Below, in pieces: positions 54,762-64,000 of a stretch of 64,000 nucleotides of DNA (position 1 is the first letter of the stretch; every line of letters begins with the position of its first letter). Source of the stretch: Limisphaera sp. Its GTDB lineage: Bacteria; Verrucomicrobiota; Verrucomicrobiia; Limisphaerales; Limisphaeraceae. The stretch lies in assembly GCA_025057755.1 (NCBI GenBank), contig JANWVC010000028.1, positions 1 through 64,000 on the forward strand, written 5' to 3'. The position numbers were made by a program, and so were the translations under genes. A model generated the notes under the pieces. That model worked only from the letters and a program-made list of their open reading frames with translations, had not been told where the DNA came from and searched no databases.

Positions 54762-55406
54762 ATGAAAACCCGTCGTCCTCGACGTTGCGCGCTTTGGACG
54801 CTCCTGTGGGTGCACCTCCTGGCATTGGATTGGATCGCCCAGCCGGGGGCAGCCCAGTCTCTGTGGAAGGATGATCGTTCGCGTTCCATGTTTGCCGACA
54901 AACGCGCAGTCGCGGTCGGCGACATCCTGACGGTCCTGGTTCAAGAAAATACCACCACTGCCAAGGATAACAAAACGGCCACGAGTCGAGAATCCGGCAT
55001 GGACGCCGGGTTGAGTGCCTTCTTCTATAGTCCCACGGCCAGTCCTCTGATGACTCGGCGAGGTCAATTACCTGCTCTGCGGTGGAATTCAAAGAATCAG
55101 TTCACGGGCGGCGGCTCAGTTGCCAACTCGGAACAAATCACCGCTCGGGCGGCTGTTCAGGTCATCGAGGTGCAACCCAATGGGAATTTAATCATTGAAG
55201 GTCGACGAGAAACCGTGGTGGGTCGCGAGCTCCAGACCATGGTCCTGCGAGGCATTGTCCGGCCTGAGGACGTGCTGGCTAACAATACCGTGTATAGCTA
55301 CAACATTGCCGACGCCAAAATCGAGATCGTCAGCAAGGGCACCCTGGCTGACACGCAGCGTAAGGGATGGTTCAGCCGCGTTTGGGACAAAGTCAATCCG
55401 TTCTGA
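54762..55406 (+). CDS. flgH: Flagellar L-ring protein FlgH
   Basis: 214 residues from the ATG at 54762. Conserved segments: SMFADKRAVAVGDILTVLVQENT, ITARAAVQVIEVQPNGNLIIEG and GIVRPEDVLANNTVYSYNIADAKIEI. FlgH forms the outer-membrane L ring. The N-terminus is a Sec signal (WTLLWVHLLALDWIAQPGAAQ), but the lipobox cysteine found in enterobacterial FlgH is absent; the only Cys precedes the hydrophobic core. Located between flgA and flgI as usual. Confidence 0.93.
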   Translation: MKTRRPRRCALWTLLWVHLLALDWIAQPGAAQSLWKDDRSRSMFADKRAVAVGDILTVLVQENTTTAKDNKTATSRESGMDAGLSAFFYSPTASPLMTRRGQLPALRWNSKNQFTGGGSVANSEQITARAAVQVIEVQPNGNLIIEGRRETVVGRELQTMVLRGIVRPEDVLANNTVYSYNIADAKIEIVSKGTLADTQRKGWFSRVWDKVNPF

Positions 55407-55409
55407 GTC

Positions 55410-56702
55410 ATGACCCCTGCTTCGTCCATGCCCGCGCGTGTCCATGCTCAGGCTCTTCAAACAGGCCAAAGGCATTCTGGCCTGATAACCCGCATGGCTT
55501 TACAAAGGTTTGAGAGAAACGGGCCGACGCTTTTTCAAGGAGGAGTCCTTGAGTCATACAGGCCCGGTTTGCATTGGCCGGGCAAACGATGGCTTCGCCG
55601 ATACAGTAGCAGTTTGATGGCCTGGTGCGCGGCACTATGCCTTGCGCAGGAAGCAGCCGCCGCCGGCGTCCGCCTCCGCGACCTGGCCATGATCGCCGGC
55701 GCCCGCGACAATCAACTGGTGGGTTTTGGCTTGGTGGTGGGACTGGCCGGCGATGGCGACAAGGATCCAGTCTATACCAAACAGACCATCGCCAACATGC
55801 TGCAGCGCTACGGCATTCACGTGCCGGCCACAACGCTTTCGGCCAAAAATGTGGCAGTGGTAATGGTCACGGCCGACATTCCCGCCTTTGCCAAACCGGG
55901 CACACGCCTCGACGTGCAAGTCGCGTCCATGGGTGATGCCAAGTCGCTGCAAGGTGGCGTGCTGCTACAGACCCCGTTGCTCGGGGCGGACAACCGAGTT
56001 TATGCCGTTGCGCAGGGCCCACTTGCCGTAGGAGGCTTCACCGGCGGCCAGGGTGGCCTGGGCGGCGCCACTGTGACGAAGAATCATCCGACAGTGGCCA
56101 CCATTATCGGCGGGGCACTGGTGGAACGCGAGATCCCCACCGAGATTGTGCGCGACGAAGCGATGGACTTGCTTTTGCGGGAGCCGGATTTTACGACAGC
56201 CGCGCGGGTCGCACTGGCCATCAACAATCTGTTTCCCCATTGCGCCGAGGCCATGGATGCCACCACCGTGCGGGTGCGAGTACCCAAACCCTGGCAAACC
56301 CGTCCGGTGGATTTCATTGCTCAACTGGAGGCGATCGAAGTTCAGCCGGACGTTCCCGCGCGCATTATTGTCAATGAACGCACCGGCACGATTGTAGCGA
56401 CGGCGCGAATCCGTATTTCGCCCTGTGCCATTTCTCATGGCAACATCACCATCAACGTGGCTTCCACGCCGATCGTCTCCCAACCCAATCCTTTGGGAAC
56501 CGGCAGTACAGTGGTAACGACCACCACCACGACCGATGTGTCCGAGTCCAAGGCGGGGTTGGTTCCCTTGCCGGAACTGCCAACGGTGGAACAGGTGGCC
56601 AGCGCTCTGAATAGTTTGGGCGTCACACCGCGGGATATGATGGCCATTTTCCAAGCCCTCAAACAGGCCGGGGCCCTGCAGGCCGAACTCATCATCCGGT
56701 AG
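55410..56702 (+). CDS. flgI: Flagellar P-ring protein FlgI
   Basis: 430 residues from the ATG at 55410; an ATG at 55617 placing a signal peptide (MAWCAALCLAQEAAAAG) at the N-terminus is more likely the true start, giving about 361 residues, the usual size. Family motifs: VRLRDLAMIAGARDNQLVGFGLVVGL, GDGDKD, RLDVQVASMGDAKSLQGGVLL, IPTEIVRDEAMDLLLREPDF and GTIVATARIRISPCAISHGN. FlgI builds the P ring in the peptidoglycan layer around the rod and needs FlgA. Confidence 0.95.
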   Translation: MTPASSMPARVHAQALQTGQRHSGLITRMALQRFERNGPTLFQGGVLESYRPGLHWPGKRWLRRYSSSLMAWCAALCLAQEAAAAGVRLRDLAMIAGARDNQLVGFGLVVGLAGDGDKDPVYTKQTIANMLQRYGIHVPATTLSAKNVAVVMVTADIPAFAKPGTRLDVQVASMGDAKSLQGGVLLQTPLLGADNRVYAVAQGPLAVGGFTGGQGGLGGATVTKNHPTVATIIGGALVEREIPTEIVRDEAMDLLLREPDFTTAARVALAINNLFPHCAEAMDATTVRVRVPKPWQTRPVDFIAQLEAIEVQPDVPARIIVNERTGTIVATARIRISPCAISHGNITINVASTPIVSQPNPLGTGSTVVTTTTTTDVSESKAGLVPLPELPTVEQVASALNSLGVTPRDMMAIFQALKQAGALQAELIIR

Positions 56703-56706
56703 TTGC

Positions 56707-57162
56707 ATGAACCTGGATGCCATCCATGTCACCCCCGATGCAGCGCGGGTCCCCTTGGACCAGCTCGTCCGGGGCCGCGCCCTCAATGAAACGGAAAAGC
56801 TGGCCGAAGCCAGCCGCCTGTTTGAAGCTTTGCTCTTGCGTCAAATCCTGCGCGAGACGCAGCAACCGGTAATCCCCTCGTCTTTGCAAGAGGACTCCGC
56901 TGCGACCGGCATTTACCGCGACCTTTTCTGCGAACATTTGGCAGACGCCATTGCCCGAAGTAACACACTCGGTCTCGCCGCGACTCTCCAACAACAGCTC
57001 CAGCCCCGAACACAACATAAGCTTGCCCATTCTTCCGCCGCCGCGCCGGAGACGACTTCCATAAAGCCTCCTGCATCCCCTGCCGGTCGTCCCGCCAGCA
57101 CACGGCCGGCAGAAAATGCCCCGTCTTCGGCGCGCGGCGTGAACATTTTCCGAATCCCATGA
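56707..57162 (+). CDS. flgJ: Rod-binding protein FlgJ, N-terminal domain only
   Basis: 151 residues. The rod-binding domain is readable: EKLAEASRLFEALLLRQILRE, GIYRDLFCEHLADAIARSNTLGLA. The C-terminal muramidase domain of enterobacterial FlgJ is absent and replaced by a Pro/Ala/Ser-rich tail, the single-domain form common outside gamma-proteobacteria. The cell must use another peptidoglycan lytic enzyme to let the rod through. The stop overlaps the flgN ATG by four bases. Confidence 0.85.
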   Translation: MNLDAIHVTPDAARVPLDQLVRGRALNETEKLAEASRLFEALLLRQILRETQQPVIPSSLQEDSAATGIYRDLFCEHLADAIARSNTLGLAATLQQQLQPRTQHKLAHSSAAAPETTSIKPPASPAGRPASTRPAENAPSSARGVNIFRIP

Positions 57163-57659
57163 ACGTTGCGCTTCAACAACTTATTGAGGCCCTCCGCCAG
57201 GAATTACAGCAATATGGCGAAATGCTGGCTCTGCTGGAGCAACAGCAAGATGGGGTGTTGCATCGCCGGGCCGAGCAGCTTCTGCAAACCGTAGATGCCA
57301 TCCAAGCGCAGGCACGGGTCTTGCAACAGGCGCGGGAACACCGCGAGACATGCCGGGGCGCCCTTGCGCGGGCCCTGGGTCTGTCTGAGTCAGTGGGCCT
57401 GAGCGATTTGATCCCTCATTTGCCGGCTGAGTACCGGCCTTTGCTTGAGGCACTGATTCAAGAAAACAACGATTTGCTGGTCCGTGTGCAACAGCGGGCT
57501 CGGCAAAATCATCTGCTCCTCCATCGAGCCGTCGAGTTGATGCAAAAACTGATCGCTGCCTGTCTGCCGGGCAGCACCCCACAAACCTACAACGGCCAGG
57601 GGCAGGTGCCCTCCGCGCAGCCATGGCCGACGTCCACTCTCCTTAACGCCATTGGGTAA
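57159..57659 (+). CDS. flgN: FlgN-like flagellar export chaperone
   Basis: 166 residues, almost entirely helical with many Gln/Leu/Glu (LIEALRQELQQYGEMLALLEQQQDGVL, LLQTVDAIQAQARVLQQARE), and a central LSDLIPHLPAEYRPLLEALIQENNDLL typical of FlgN-type proteins. FlgN binds FlgK and FlgL and keeps them export-competent. Assignment rests on size, helicity and its place directly before flgK; sequence identity in this family is always low. Starts at an ATGA overlap with flgJ. Confidence 0.75.
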   Translation: MNVALQQLIEALRQELQQYGEMLALLEQQQDGVLHRRAEQLLQTVDAIQAQARVLQQAREHRETCRGALARALGLSESVGLSDLIPHLPAEYRPLLEALIQENNDLLVRVQQRARQNHLLLHRAVELMQKLIAACLPGSTPQTYNGQGQVPSAQPWPTSTLLNAIG

Positions 57660-57663
57660 TCCC

Positions 57664-59094
57664 ATGCTTGGCCTTTTCGGAAGTCTTCATCTCGGCACGC
57701 GCGCCCTGCAGAGCCAGCAAATGGCCGTGGAGGTGGCCGGGCAAAACCTGGCAAACGTCAACAACCCGGCCTACGCCCGCCAGCGCGTGCTCCTCCAGAC
57801 CGCACCCACACTTGTGGGCTTACTCGGCCCCCAAGGTACCGGCGTGCAAGCTGTCGCCATTCAGCAAATTCGCAATGGCCTCTTGGACGTACAGATTCAA
57901 AATGAGCTGGCCACGGGCGGCTATTGGAACGCGCAGCAGAGTGCTCTTCAAACGGCCCAAGCGATCGTGGGTGAACAAGTGGACCGCCACGCGCAGGGCG
58001 CTAACGAAACAGCCGCTGTGGCCCAAGCGGGCACCGTCACCGGCCTGGCGATCGAGTTGTCTGACTTGTTCAACGCTTTTCGAGCTGTGGCCGCTACTCC
58101 GGCATCGTTGGCGGAACGCCAGGTGCTCGTGCACCAGGCTCAAACGCTGTCCACGCGATTCAATCAGATCGCTCGGCGCCTTGACGATCTTAATGGCCAA
58201 CTCAATGCTGCGCTCGATCAGGGCACGAACCAAGTGAATCAACTTCTGGTGGATATCGCCCGTCTGAATGATCAAATCGTCAACGCGGAGCTGCCCTTGG
58301 GAGGCATCGCCAATGACCTGCGCGATACCCGACAGCAAAAACTGGAAGAACTGTCGCGTCTGGTGCCCGTGCAAACCGCCCTGGCCGCCAACGGCACGGT
58401 CACTGTGACCCTAGCAGGGGTGACGTTGGTCGCTGACCGACAGGTGACAGACCGAATCGAGACCTTCGATCCGGGCGACGGTCGTCTCCAGCTCCGCACG
58501 GCTGGCAGTGGACCCCCCCTCCAACCTGGCGCCGGCGTGCTGGCCGGGACCTTACAGGTCCGGGATGGTCCGCTTGCGGCTCTGCGCAACGATTTGGATG
58601 CCCTGGCTGCTGCATTGATTCGTGAAGTGAACCGGATCCATCGCAACGGGTACGGCTTGGACAATCACACTGGCGCCGATTTCTTCACCGGGGCGGATGC
58701 ACAGACCATTGCGGTCAACGCGGATTTATTGGCCAACCCTGCTCACATTCACCTCAGCGACCAGCCCGATACCCCGGGCAACAACCGTGTGGCCCTGGCC
58801 CTGGCAAATTTGGCCGATCAGCCGATCGCTGCACTCAACCAGCGGACCTTCCAAGAGGCCTACAACCAAATCGTGGCCAGCCTGGGGCTGGCTCTCCGCA
58901 ACGCCAATGGTCAGATGGCCGACCACGAACTTGTTCTGAACTTGTTGCAACGCCAACGCCAATCGATCAGCGGGGTCTCCCTTGATGAAGAAATGACGGA
59001 TCTGATCCGCTTTCAAAAAGCCTACCAGGCCTCAGCCCGGTTGATCACTACCTTGGACGAAATGCTTGAAACCGTACTGAGCTTGAAACGCTAA
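57664..59094 (+). CDS. flgK: Flagellar hook-associated protein FlgK (HAP1)
   Basis: 476 residues from the ATG at 57664; a TTG at 57652 overlapping flgN is also in frame. The N-terminal rod/hook family helix (LFGSLHLGTRALQSQQMAVE followed by GQNLANVNNPAYARQRV) and C-terminal coiled-coil VSLDEEMTDLIRFQKAYQAS define it. It forms the first junction zone between hook and filament. The central domain is a little shorter than in enterobacteria. In operon order with flgL. Confidence 0.93.
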   Translation: MLGLFGSLHLGTRALQSQQMAVEVAGQNLANVNNPAYARQRVLLQTAPTLVGLLGPQGTGVQAVAIQQIRNGLLDVQIQNELATGGYWNAQQSALQTAQAIVGEQVDRHAQGANETAAVAQAGTVTGLAIELSDLFNAFRAVAATPASLAERQVLVHQAQTLSTRFNQIARRLDDLNGQLNAALDQGTNQVNQLLVDIARLNDQIVNAELPLGGIANDLRDTRQQKLEELSRLVPVQTALAANGTVTVTLAGVTLVADRQVTDRIETFDPGDGRLQLRTAGSGPPLQPGAGVLAGTLQVRDGPLAALRNDLDALAAALIREVNRIHRNGYGLDNHTGADFFTGADAQTIAVNADLLANPAHIHLSDQPDTPGNNRVALALANLADQPIAALNQRTFQEAYNQIVASLGLALRNANGQMADHELVLNLLQRQRQSISGVSLDEEMTDLIRFQKAYQASARLITTLDEMLETVLSLKR

Positions 59095-59117
59095 ACCCCT
59101 GAGCACGCTTTTCTGCC

Positions 59118-60053
59118 ATGCGGGTCGCCACAAACACCTTCCCTGAGACGCTCGTCCAACAAGTGCAACTGTTGAGCATGCGTCAGACCCGACTTCAGAC
59201 GCAGGTCGCCACTGGCCAGCGCATTCAAAATCCCGAAGACGACCCGGCTGCCATGCAGCGGATCCTTGGACTTCACGTCGAGACCGCGTCCCTGCGTCAA
59301 TACCGAAGCAACCTCGCCAAGTTAGAAGAACGCATCCACGTGGCCTTCGACGCCCTCAAATCGCTGAAGATCCTGCTTGATCGCGCGGGTGAACTGGCCA
59401 CGCTGGCCGATGGTACGCGATCCCCGCGGGAATTGCGCACCTACGCGACCGAGGTCACCCAGCTCGTCCAACAAGCCGTGCAAGTGCTAAACCAGAAACA
59501 CCGAGACACTTACCTGTTCGGAGGCACGCGCACGGACCAACCCCCGTTCGCCCTGACCCTAGACGCCAACGGTCGCGTCACCTCCGTCGTCTATCGGGGC
59601 AATATGGATACCGCAGCCGTTCCCATCGACACTCAAGTGACCCTGACGGTTGACATCCCAGGGGCCAACACCAGCGGGACCGGGCCGCTAGGGCTAACAG
59701 CTGACAACCGGTCCGGAGTGGATTTGCTCAGGGATCTCATCGCCCTGCAGGACAGCTTGCTCGCCGGCGACACACAAGCGATTGCACAAACAGTTCGCCC
59801 TGCCTTGTTGCGCGATGAAGCACATTTGCTGACCCACATCAGTAACCAATCGGCTCTTATCGCTCGAATCCAATCCGCTGTTTCCCTGACGGACAGACGA
59901 TTGCAAGCGCTGGACCAAGCTGTTTCCCGCGAAGCAGACGCGGATCTGGCAGAGACGCTCGTGCGACTCAACCAGGTACAGGCTGCCTATCAGGCGGCGC
60001 TCCAAAGCGGAGCGACCATTTTGCGGCTGTCCCTGCTGGACTTCCTGCGTTAA
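59118..60053 (+). CDS. flgL: Flagellar hook-associated protein FlgL (HAP3)
   Basis: 311 residues. Flagellin-like D0/D1 helices at both ends: QLLSMRQTRLQTQVATGQRI with NPEDDPAAMQRI, and at the C-terminus ADLAETLVRLNQVQAAYQAAL. The middle has the FlgL phrase LNQKHRDTYLFGGTRTDQPPF. It caps the hook-filament junction together with FlgK. Last gene of the operon seen here; no flagellin (fliC) or csrA follows. Confidence 0.94.
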   Translation: MRVATNTFPETLVQQVQLLSMRQTRLQTQVATGQRIQNPEDDPAAMQRILGLHVETASLRQYRSNLAKLEERIHVAFDALKSLKILLDRAGELATLADGTRSPRELRTYATEVTQLVQQAVQVLNQKHRDTYLFGGTRTDQPPFALTLDANGRVTSVVYRGNMDTAAVPIDTQVTLTVDIPGANTSGTGPLGLTADNRSGVDLLRDLIALQDSLLAGDTQAIAQTVRPALLRDEAHLLTHISNQSALIARIQSAVSLTDRRLQALDQAVSREADADLAETLVRLNQVQAAYQAALQSGATILRLSLLDFLR

Positions 60054-60266
60054 TCGGCGGTTTGTTCGGAACCACAGCCAGCTGGTGGCACATTAAATTC
60101 CTGAAGCATGAGCGTCGGGCCACTCCAGCCCGATGCGGCGGGGATTTACCCCAAGGCCTCTGCATAGCACGCTGCCTACTGTCGGTTGTGGTTTACACGA
60201 ATCCGAATCTCGGAACGGGATTGCGCAAAGCTTCAATTCGTCCTAAACAGACCCTCGTCAGCAAAC

Positions 60267-61193
60267 ATGAACGTTCTGGTCACGGGCGCCACGGGATTCG
60301 TCGGCCAGGCTGTGGTCCAACGCTTGCAGGACCAAGGTCATACCGTGCGCGCGCTGGTGCGGGACCCACGCTCCAGCCGGGCTCGGAGGCTGGTGGAAAC
60401 CGCAAGTGTGAGCCTTTTCGCCGGCAGCGTGCTGGACGCAGCCGCCGTGCGCACGGCTGCAACAGACGCCGACGCCATTGTTCATTTGGTCGGGATCATC
60501 CGAGAGTGCGGAGACCAGACCTTTGAAAATCTGCATGTACGCGCAACACTCAACGTGGTGCAAGCTGCCCGAACCGCAGGCGTCCGACGTCTGGTCCATG
60601 TTAGTGCTTTGGGCACACGGGCGGATGCTCCCTCCCGATATCATCGCACCAAATGGGAGGGTGAAGAAAATGTCCGCGCGAGTGGTTTGGAATGGACCAT
60701 TCTGCGGCCTTCACTCATTTACGGGCCGGGCGATCAATTCATCAACCTGTTTGAACGGATCAGTCGGTATTCGCCGGTATTGTTTCTAGTAGGTCGGCGC
60801 ACCAGCCGATTTCAACCCGTGTTTGTAAACGTCGTCGCCTGTTGCGCGGCAGGGGCTGTTCTTCATCCGGAAGTTGTCCATAAGACCTTGGACGTTTGTG
60901 GTCCTGAACGCCTAACGCTCCAGGAAATGTTGCGGACGATGCTGGAGATCACAGGCCGACGCCGTTGGTTGGTGCCCCTGCCCGCCCCAGTGGCTCGTGG
61001 ACTGGCAGTTTTTTTGGAGGCCTTTTGTCCGAGGGTCTTACGGCGTCCACCGCTGCTCAACCGGGATCAGCTACTCATGTTGGAAGAAGACAATGTGGGA
61101 GATCCCAGCCTTATGGAACGGTTTTTTGAATTGCGTCAACCCTTGTTCCGGGAAGGGTTGCAAAGTTGGCTGCGGCCGGCCGCACATCGTTGA
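60267..61193 (+). CDS. NAD(P)-binding epimerase-like protein, complex I NDUFA9 subfamily
   Basis: 308 residues from MNVLVTGATGFVGQAVVQRL at 60267. Atypical short-chain dehydrogenase with TGATGFVG, VHLVGIIRE, HVSALGTRADAPSRYHRTKWEGE and WTILRPSLIYGPGDQFINLF; the SALG...YxxTK pattern and the IIRE motif are typical of the NDUFA9-like bacterial proteins (COG0702). Function in bacteria is uncertain: they may work in ubiquinone or quinone metabolism, or as a cofactor-binding regulator. Not part of the flagellar operon (214 bases away). Confidence 0.82.
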   Translation: MNVLVTGATGFVGQAVVQRLQDQGHTVRALVRDPRSSRARRLVETASVSLFAGSVLDAAAVRTAATDADAIVHLVGIIRECGDQTFENLHVRATLNVVQAARTAGVRRLVHVSALGTRADAPSRYHRTKWEGEENVRASGLEWTILRPSLIYGPGDQFINLFERISRYSPVLFLVGRRTSRFQPVFVNVVACCAAGAVLHPEVVHKTLDVCGPERLTLQEMLRTMLEITGRRRWLVPLPAPVARGLAVFLEAFCPRVLRRPPLLNRDQLLMLEEDNVGDPSLMERFFELRQPLFREGLQSWLRPAAHR

Positions 61194-61211
61194 ACTGTTT
61201 CGGGATCGAAA

Positions 61212-61512
61212 TCAGATCTTGGGTCCCCAGACAGCAGCCGTGTAAGGGATGATTCGGGCTCCGTCGATGGGAGCGAGCCGCCCACCGAAGGGAATCTCAC
61301 GATCGCCCGACCGAAACACCAGCCACAATCCGGACGGGTGTCCTGGATCCGGTGGCCAGAGCCCTCTTTCCATGGACCAAAGCCCGGGTATGGCCCGATC
61401 CGGATTAAAGCGCAGACGAGCGGTTTCCCGACCACACCACGCGAGACAGAAGCCACATGATCCGGCGCTGGGTTTCAAGGGCGGACTTGTAAGCGCCGGA
61501 TTCAGCCGCCAT
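61212..61512 (-). pseudogene. Small frameshifted minus-strand gene before purL
   Basis: An ATG at 61512 with GAGG seven bases upstream opens MAAESGAYKSALETQRRIMW, then LLSRVVWSG, and hits a stop after about 35 codons. One frame over, the reading continues in the same style to the end: RLRFNPDRAIPGLWSMERGL, then LWLVFRSGDREIPFGG and a stop at 61212. The total length (301 bases) is one base more than a multiple of three, so one inserted base at about 61415-61440 would explain it. The joined product would be about 99 residues. No family recognised. Confidence 0.5.
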
Positions 61513-61547
61513 TGTATTGCCTCGTTTGAACAAAACGATGCCCGCTC

Positions 61548-63902
61548 ATGAACGAGCCTGAGATCACACCCGAACTGATTGCGCAGCATAATCTGACACC
61601 GGAAGAGTACGACCGGATCGTGCAGATCCTGGGTCGCACGCCCACCTATACGGAGCTGGGCATCTTCTCGGTGATGTGGAGCGAGCACTGCAGTTACAAA
61701 AACACCAGACCCCTGCTCAAGCAGTTCCCCACGCGATCGCCGCGGGTGCTGGTGGGCGCAGGAGAGGAAAATGCCGGTATTGTGGACATCGGAGACGGTC
61801 TGGCGGTGGCATTCAAGGTAGAGTCGCACAACCATCCCAGTGCAGTGGAGCCCTTTCAAGGAGCGGCTACGGGCGTGGGCGGGATCATTCGGGACATATT
61901 TACCATGGGCGCCCGGCCCCTTTGCGCGGTGAATTCTTTGCGGTTCGGCCCGCTAACGGACGACGCTGCCACGAGCCCTGCGGCCGCTGCCAACAACCGG
62001 CGACTTTTTCAGGGCGTCGTGGCTGGCATTGCGCACTACGGCAACTGTTTTGGCATTCCGACGCTTGCCGGGGAGGTCTACTTCGATCGTTGTTACGAAG
62101 AAAATCCCTTGGTGAACGTGTTCTGTCTCGGCTTGCTCCGGCACGAACAGATTGCGCGCGCGCGGGCACAGGGAATCGGTAATCCGGTGTTTTACGTCGG
62201 ACCACCTACAGGGCGCGACGGTTTGGCTGGCGCGGCTTTTGCCTCACAAGACTTGACGGAGGAATCCGCTGAACTCCAACGCGGAGCTGTGCAGGTCGGT
62301 GATCCGTTCATGGAAAAACTGGTCTGCGAAGCGTGTTTGGAGCTCTTGGCCACGGGGGCTGTGGCAGGGATCCAAGACATGGGCGCTGCGGGCTTGACCT
62401 GCTCCACCTGCGAGACCGCGGCACGGGCTGGCACTGGCATTGAGATTGACTTGGACAAAGTTCCTCAACGGGTCCCGCACCTAACCAGCTATGAAATCAT
62501 GCTCAGCGAATCCCAAGAACGAATGCTGGTGATCGTACACAAGGGCCGTGAGGAGGAAGTTCGACGCATCTTCGATAAATGGGAACTCCCCTGGGCCGAG
62601 ATCGGAGTGGTTACCGACACCGGCCGCATGGTGGTCAAGCACCGGGGCCGCGTGGTGGCCGATATCCCGGTGGACAAAATCACGCATGATGCGCCCGTGT
62701 ATCATCGGCAGGGCCAGCCGCCTGCCTGGCTGGCGGAGGCACGCGCTTTCCGATTGGAGCACTTCCCGCCAGTCACTGACATTGCAGGAACCTTATGCCA
62801 ACTCCTGGCCTGGCCCACAATCGCCTCCAAAAACTGGGTGTTCCGCCAGTACGACCATATGGTCCGGAACAACACCGTGGTTTGTCCCGGCAGCGATGCC
62901 GCCGTACTCCGGATCAAATCCGATTGCTTGCCCCCTACGGCCCAAGATCTGTCGGACCGACCCGTGCCCGAAAAGTTCCTGGCCATTAGCGCTGATGGCA
63001 ACGCCGCTTATGTGGTTTTGGATCCTTATGAAGGAGGGAAAGCCGTCATCGTGGAAGCGGCCCGCAATCTGGCTTGCAGCGGAGCCATTCCGATCGGCGT
63101 CACCGACAACCTGAACTTTGGCAATCCACTTTATCCCGAAGTCTTTTGGCAACTGAGCGAGAGCGTGCGGGGCATGGCTGAAGCTTGCCGGGTATTGCAG
63201 ATCCCGGTCACGGGAGGCAATTGTTCGCTCTACAACCAAAGTCCGCGTGGGCCCATTGATCCCACACCCACGGTTGTCATGGTGGGGCTGATGGAAGAGG
63301 CGTCTCACATCACCACTCAATGGTTCAAAGATGAAGGAGACGTGATTCTCCTGCTCGGTCAACCGGTGGACCTAGAAGACCCACTGCAAGGACTGGGTGG
63401 CAGCGCCCTGATGCAACTTCGCCTCGGACGCAAAACAGGTTCGCCGCCACGATGTGATCTCGGCGTGGCTTCCACGTTGCATGCTACCTTGGTCGGGCTG
63501 ATTCAGGCCGGCGGAATCAAAAGCGCGCATGACTGCAGTGATGGTGGCTTGGCGGTTTGTCTGGCCGAGTGCTGTATCAGTCAGCAAGTCGCGCGGAATA
63601 CTCCGCGGCTGATCGGTGCCACGGTGGATTTGACTCCCTTGCTACAGCCGGTCCAAGGGCCTGCTCCGCGCCTGGATGCTTTGCTTTTCGGGGAAACGCA
63701 GTCGCGTGTTGTGGTCACCTGCTCACCATTAGACGAAGCCAAAATAACGGAACGGGCCAAGCTATTCGGCGTGCCGATCACGCGCCTCGGAACCGTGGGC
63801 GGTGCCAACTTGGTGTTGCGGGCCGGGGAACAAACCTGGGAATGGCCCGTCTCAGAATTGCACGATCTGTGGTGGCACAGTCTGGCTCGAGCCATGCGCT
63901 GA
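61548..63902 (+). CDS. purL: Phosphoribosylformylglycinamidine synthase subunit PurL
   Basis: 784 residues, the small (PurLQS-type) form. N-terminus [20 protein letters not shown], then [20 protein letters not shown] (ATP-binding), [22 protein letters not shown] and the repeated second-half motifs [19 protein letters not shown] and [12 protein letters not shown]. It converts FGAR to FGAM in purine synthesis using ATP and ammonia from PurQ. The PurQ glutaminase and PurS subunits are not seen in the window. The family architecture is complete. Confidence 0.95.
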   Translation: MNEPEITPELIAQHNLTPEEYDRIVQILGRTPTYTELGIFSVMWSEHCSYKNTRPLLKQFPTRSPRVLVGAGEENAGIVDIGDGLAVAFKVESHNHPSAVEPFQGAATGVGGIIRDIFTMGARPLCAVNSLRFGPLTDDAATSPAAAANNRRLFQGVVAGIAHYGNCFGIPTLAGEVYFDRCYEENPLVNVFCLGLLRHEQIARARAQGIGNPVFYVGPPTGRDGLAGAAFASQDLTEESAELQRGAVQVGDPFMEKLVCEACLELLATGAVAGIQDMGAAGLTCSTCETAARAGTGIEIDLDKVPQRVPHLTSYEIMLSESQERMLVIVHKGREEEVRRIFDKWELPWAEIGVVTDTGRMVVKHRGRVVADIPVDKITHDAPVYHRQGQPPAWLAEARAFRLEHFPPVTDIAGTLCQLLAWPTIASKNWVFRQYDHMVRNNTVVCPGSDAAVLRIKSDCLPPTAQDLSDRPVPEKFLAISADGNAAYVVLDPYEGGKAVIVEAARNLACSGAIPIGVTDNLNFGNPLYPEVFWQLSESVRGMAEACRVLQIPVTGGNCSLYNQSPRGPIDPTPTVVMVGLMEEASHITTQWFKDEGDVILLLGQPVDLEDPLQGLGGSALMQLRLGRKTGSPPRCDLGVASTLHATLVGLIQAGGIKSAHDCSDGGLAVCLAECCISQQVARNTPRLIGATVDLTPLLQPVQGPAPRLDALLFGETQSRVVVTCSPLDEAKITERAKLFGVPITRLGTVGGANLVLRAGEQTWEWPVSELHDLWWHSLARAMR

Positions 63903-64000
63903 GCCGATCTGACTGCGCTCCCGGCTGGGCCTCCCGGTAGATGCGACGCAAGGGTGGGAAGGGCTCTTGCGTGCGAGTGAGCAGTGAAGCCTCTGCACGG

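Overview
The window looks like a chromosomal segment of a Verrucomicrobiota bacterium, probably a motile Limisphaera/Pedosphaera-type lineage. This is an inference from gene content: PEP-CTERM proteins, many Tat- or Sec-exported Gfo/Idh/MocA oxidoreductases and xylose-isomerase-like TIM barrels, GH99-like and arabinofuranosidase-like hydrolases, a planctomycete-type cytochrome c, HpnA, and an FlgF-FlgL flagellar operon. Base composition is GC-rich. I found no rRNA, tRNA or CRISPR array.

1-5.4 kb is the most unusual part. It carries a type III CRISPR ancillary (cyclic-oligoadenylate) effector module: a CARF-HEPN protein of the Csm6-like/TIGR02710 kind (505-1803), a CARF-adenosine deaminase fusion of the Cad1/CAAD kind (2816-4744), and a NUDIX hydrolase whose start overlaps the Cad1 stop (4741-5409). 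The likely logic is that cyclic oligoadenylate made by a Cas10 elsewhere activates RNA cleavage (HEPN) and ATP-to-ITP deamination (ADA), and the NUDIX enzyme then hydrolyses ITP. No cas10, cas7 or array is visible, but an open reading frame cut by the left edge may be the end of a RAMP-type protein.

5.5-15.6 kb holds exported carbohydrate-related genes (GH99-like hydrolase, two tandem paralogous exported proteins, TIM-barrel epimerase, alpha/beta hydrolase, Tat-exported Gfo/Idh/MocA), ThrH, a vWA-like membrane protein and a NYN-domain nuclease. 15.7-17.8 kb is the start of the S10 ribosomal operon (rpsJ-rplC-rplD-rplW), which stops after rplW instead of continuing to rplB. A 1.4 kb gene-poor stretch follows, then trpA and folC (convergent) and a secreted beta-propeller protein.

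24-29.4 kb is a redox/efflux cluster: thioredoxin, two small membrane proteins (DUF6132, DUF2892), a lipoprotein membrane-fusion protein and a large RND permease. 29.4-41.4 kb, mostly minus strand, has a lipoprotein, hpnA, a class II fumarase with an altered catalytic loop, a second TIM-barrel/Gfo-Idh-MocA pair, two large secreted proteins and a succinate-semialdehyde dehydrogenase.

41.9-48.3 kb mixes intact genes (ispH, beta-carbonic anhydrase, cytochrome c) with three broken genes: a PEP-CTERM protein split by one extra C, a Gfo/Idh/MocA gene with two frameshifts, and a TIM-barrel gene with two stop codons and two frameshifts. 48.9-52.1 kb encodes a two-subunit molybdenum hydroxylase plus a MocA-type cytidylyltransferase. 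52.3-60.1 kb is the flagellar operon flgF-G-A-H-I-J-N-K-L, preceded by a near-perfect sigma-54 promoter. The window closes with an NAD-dependent epimerase-like gene, a small frameshifted minus-strand gene and purL.
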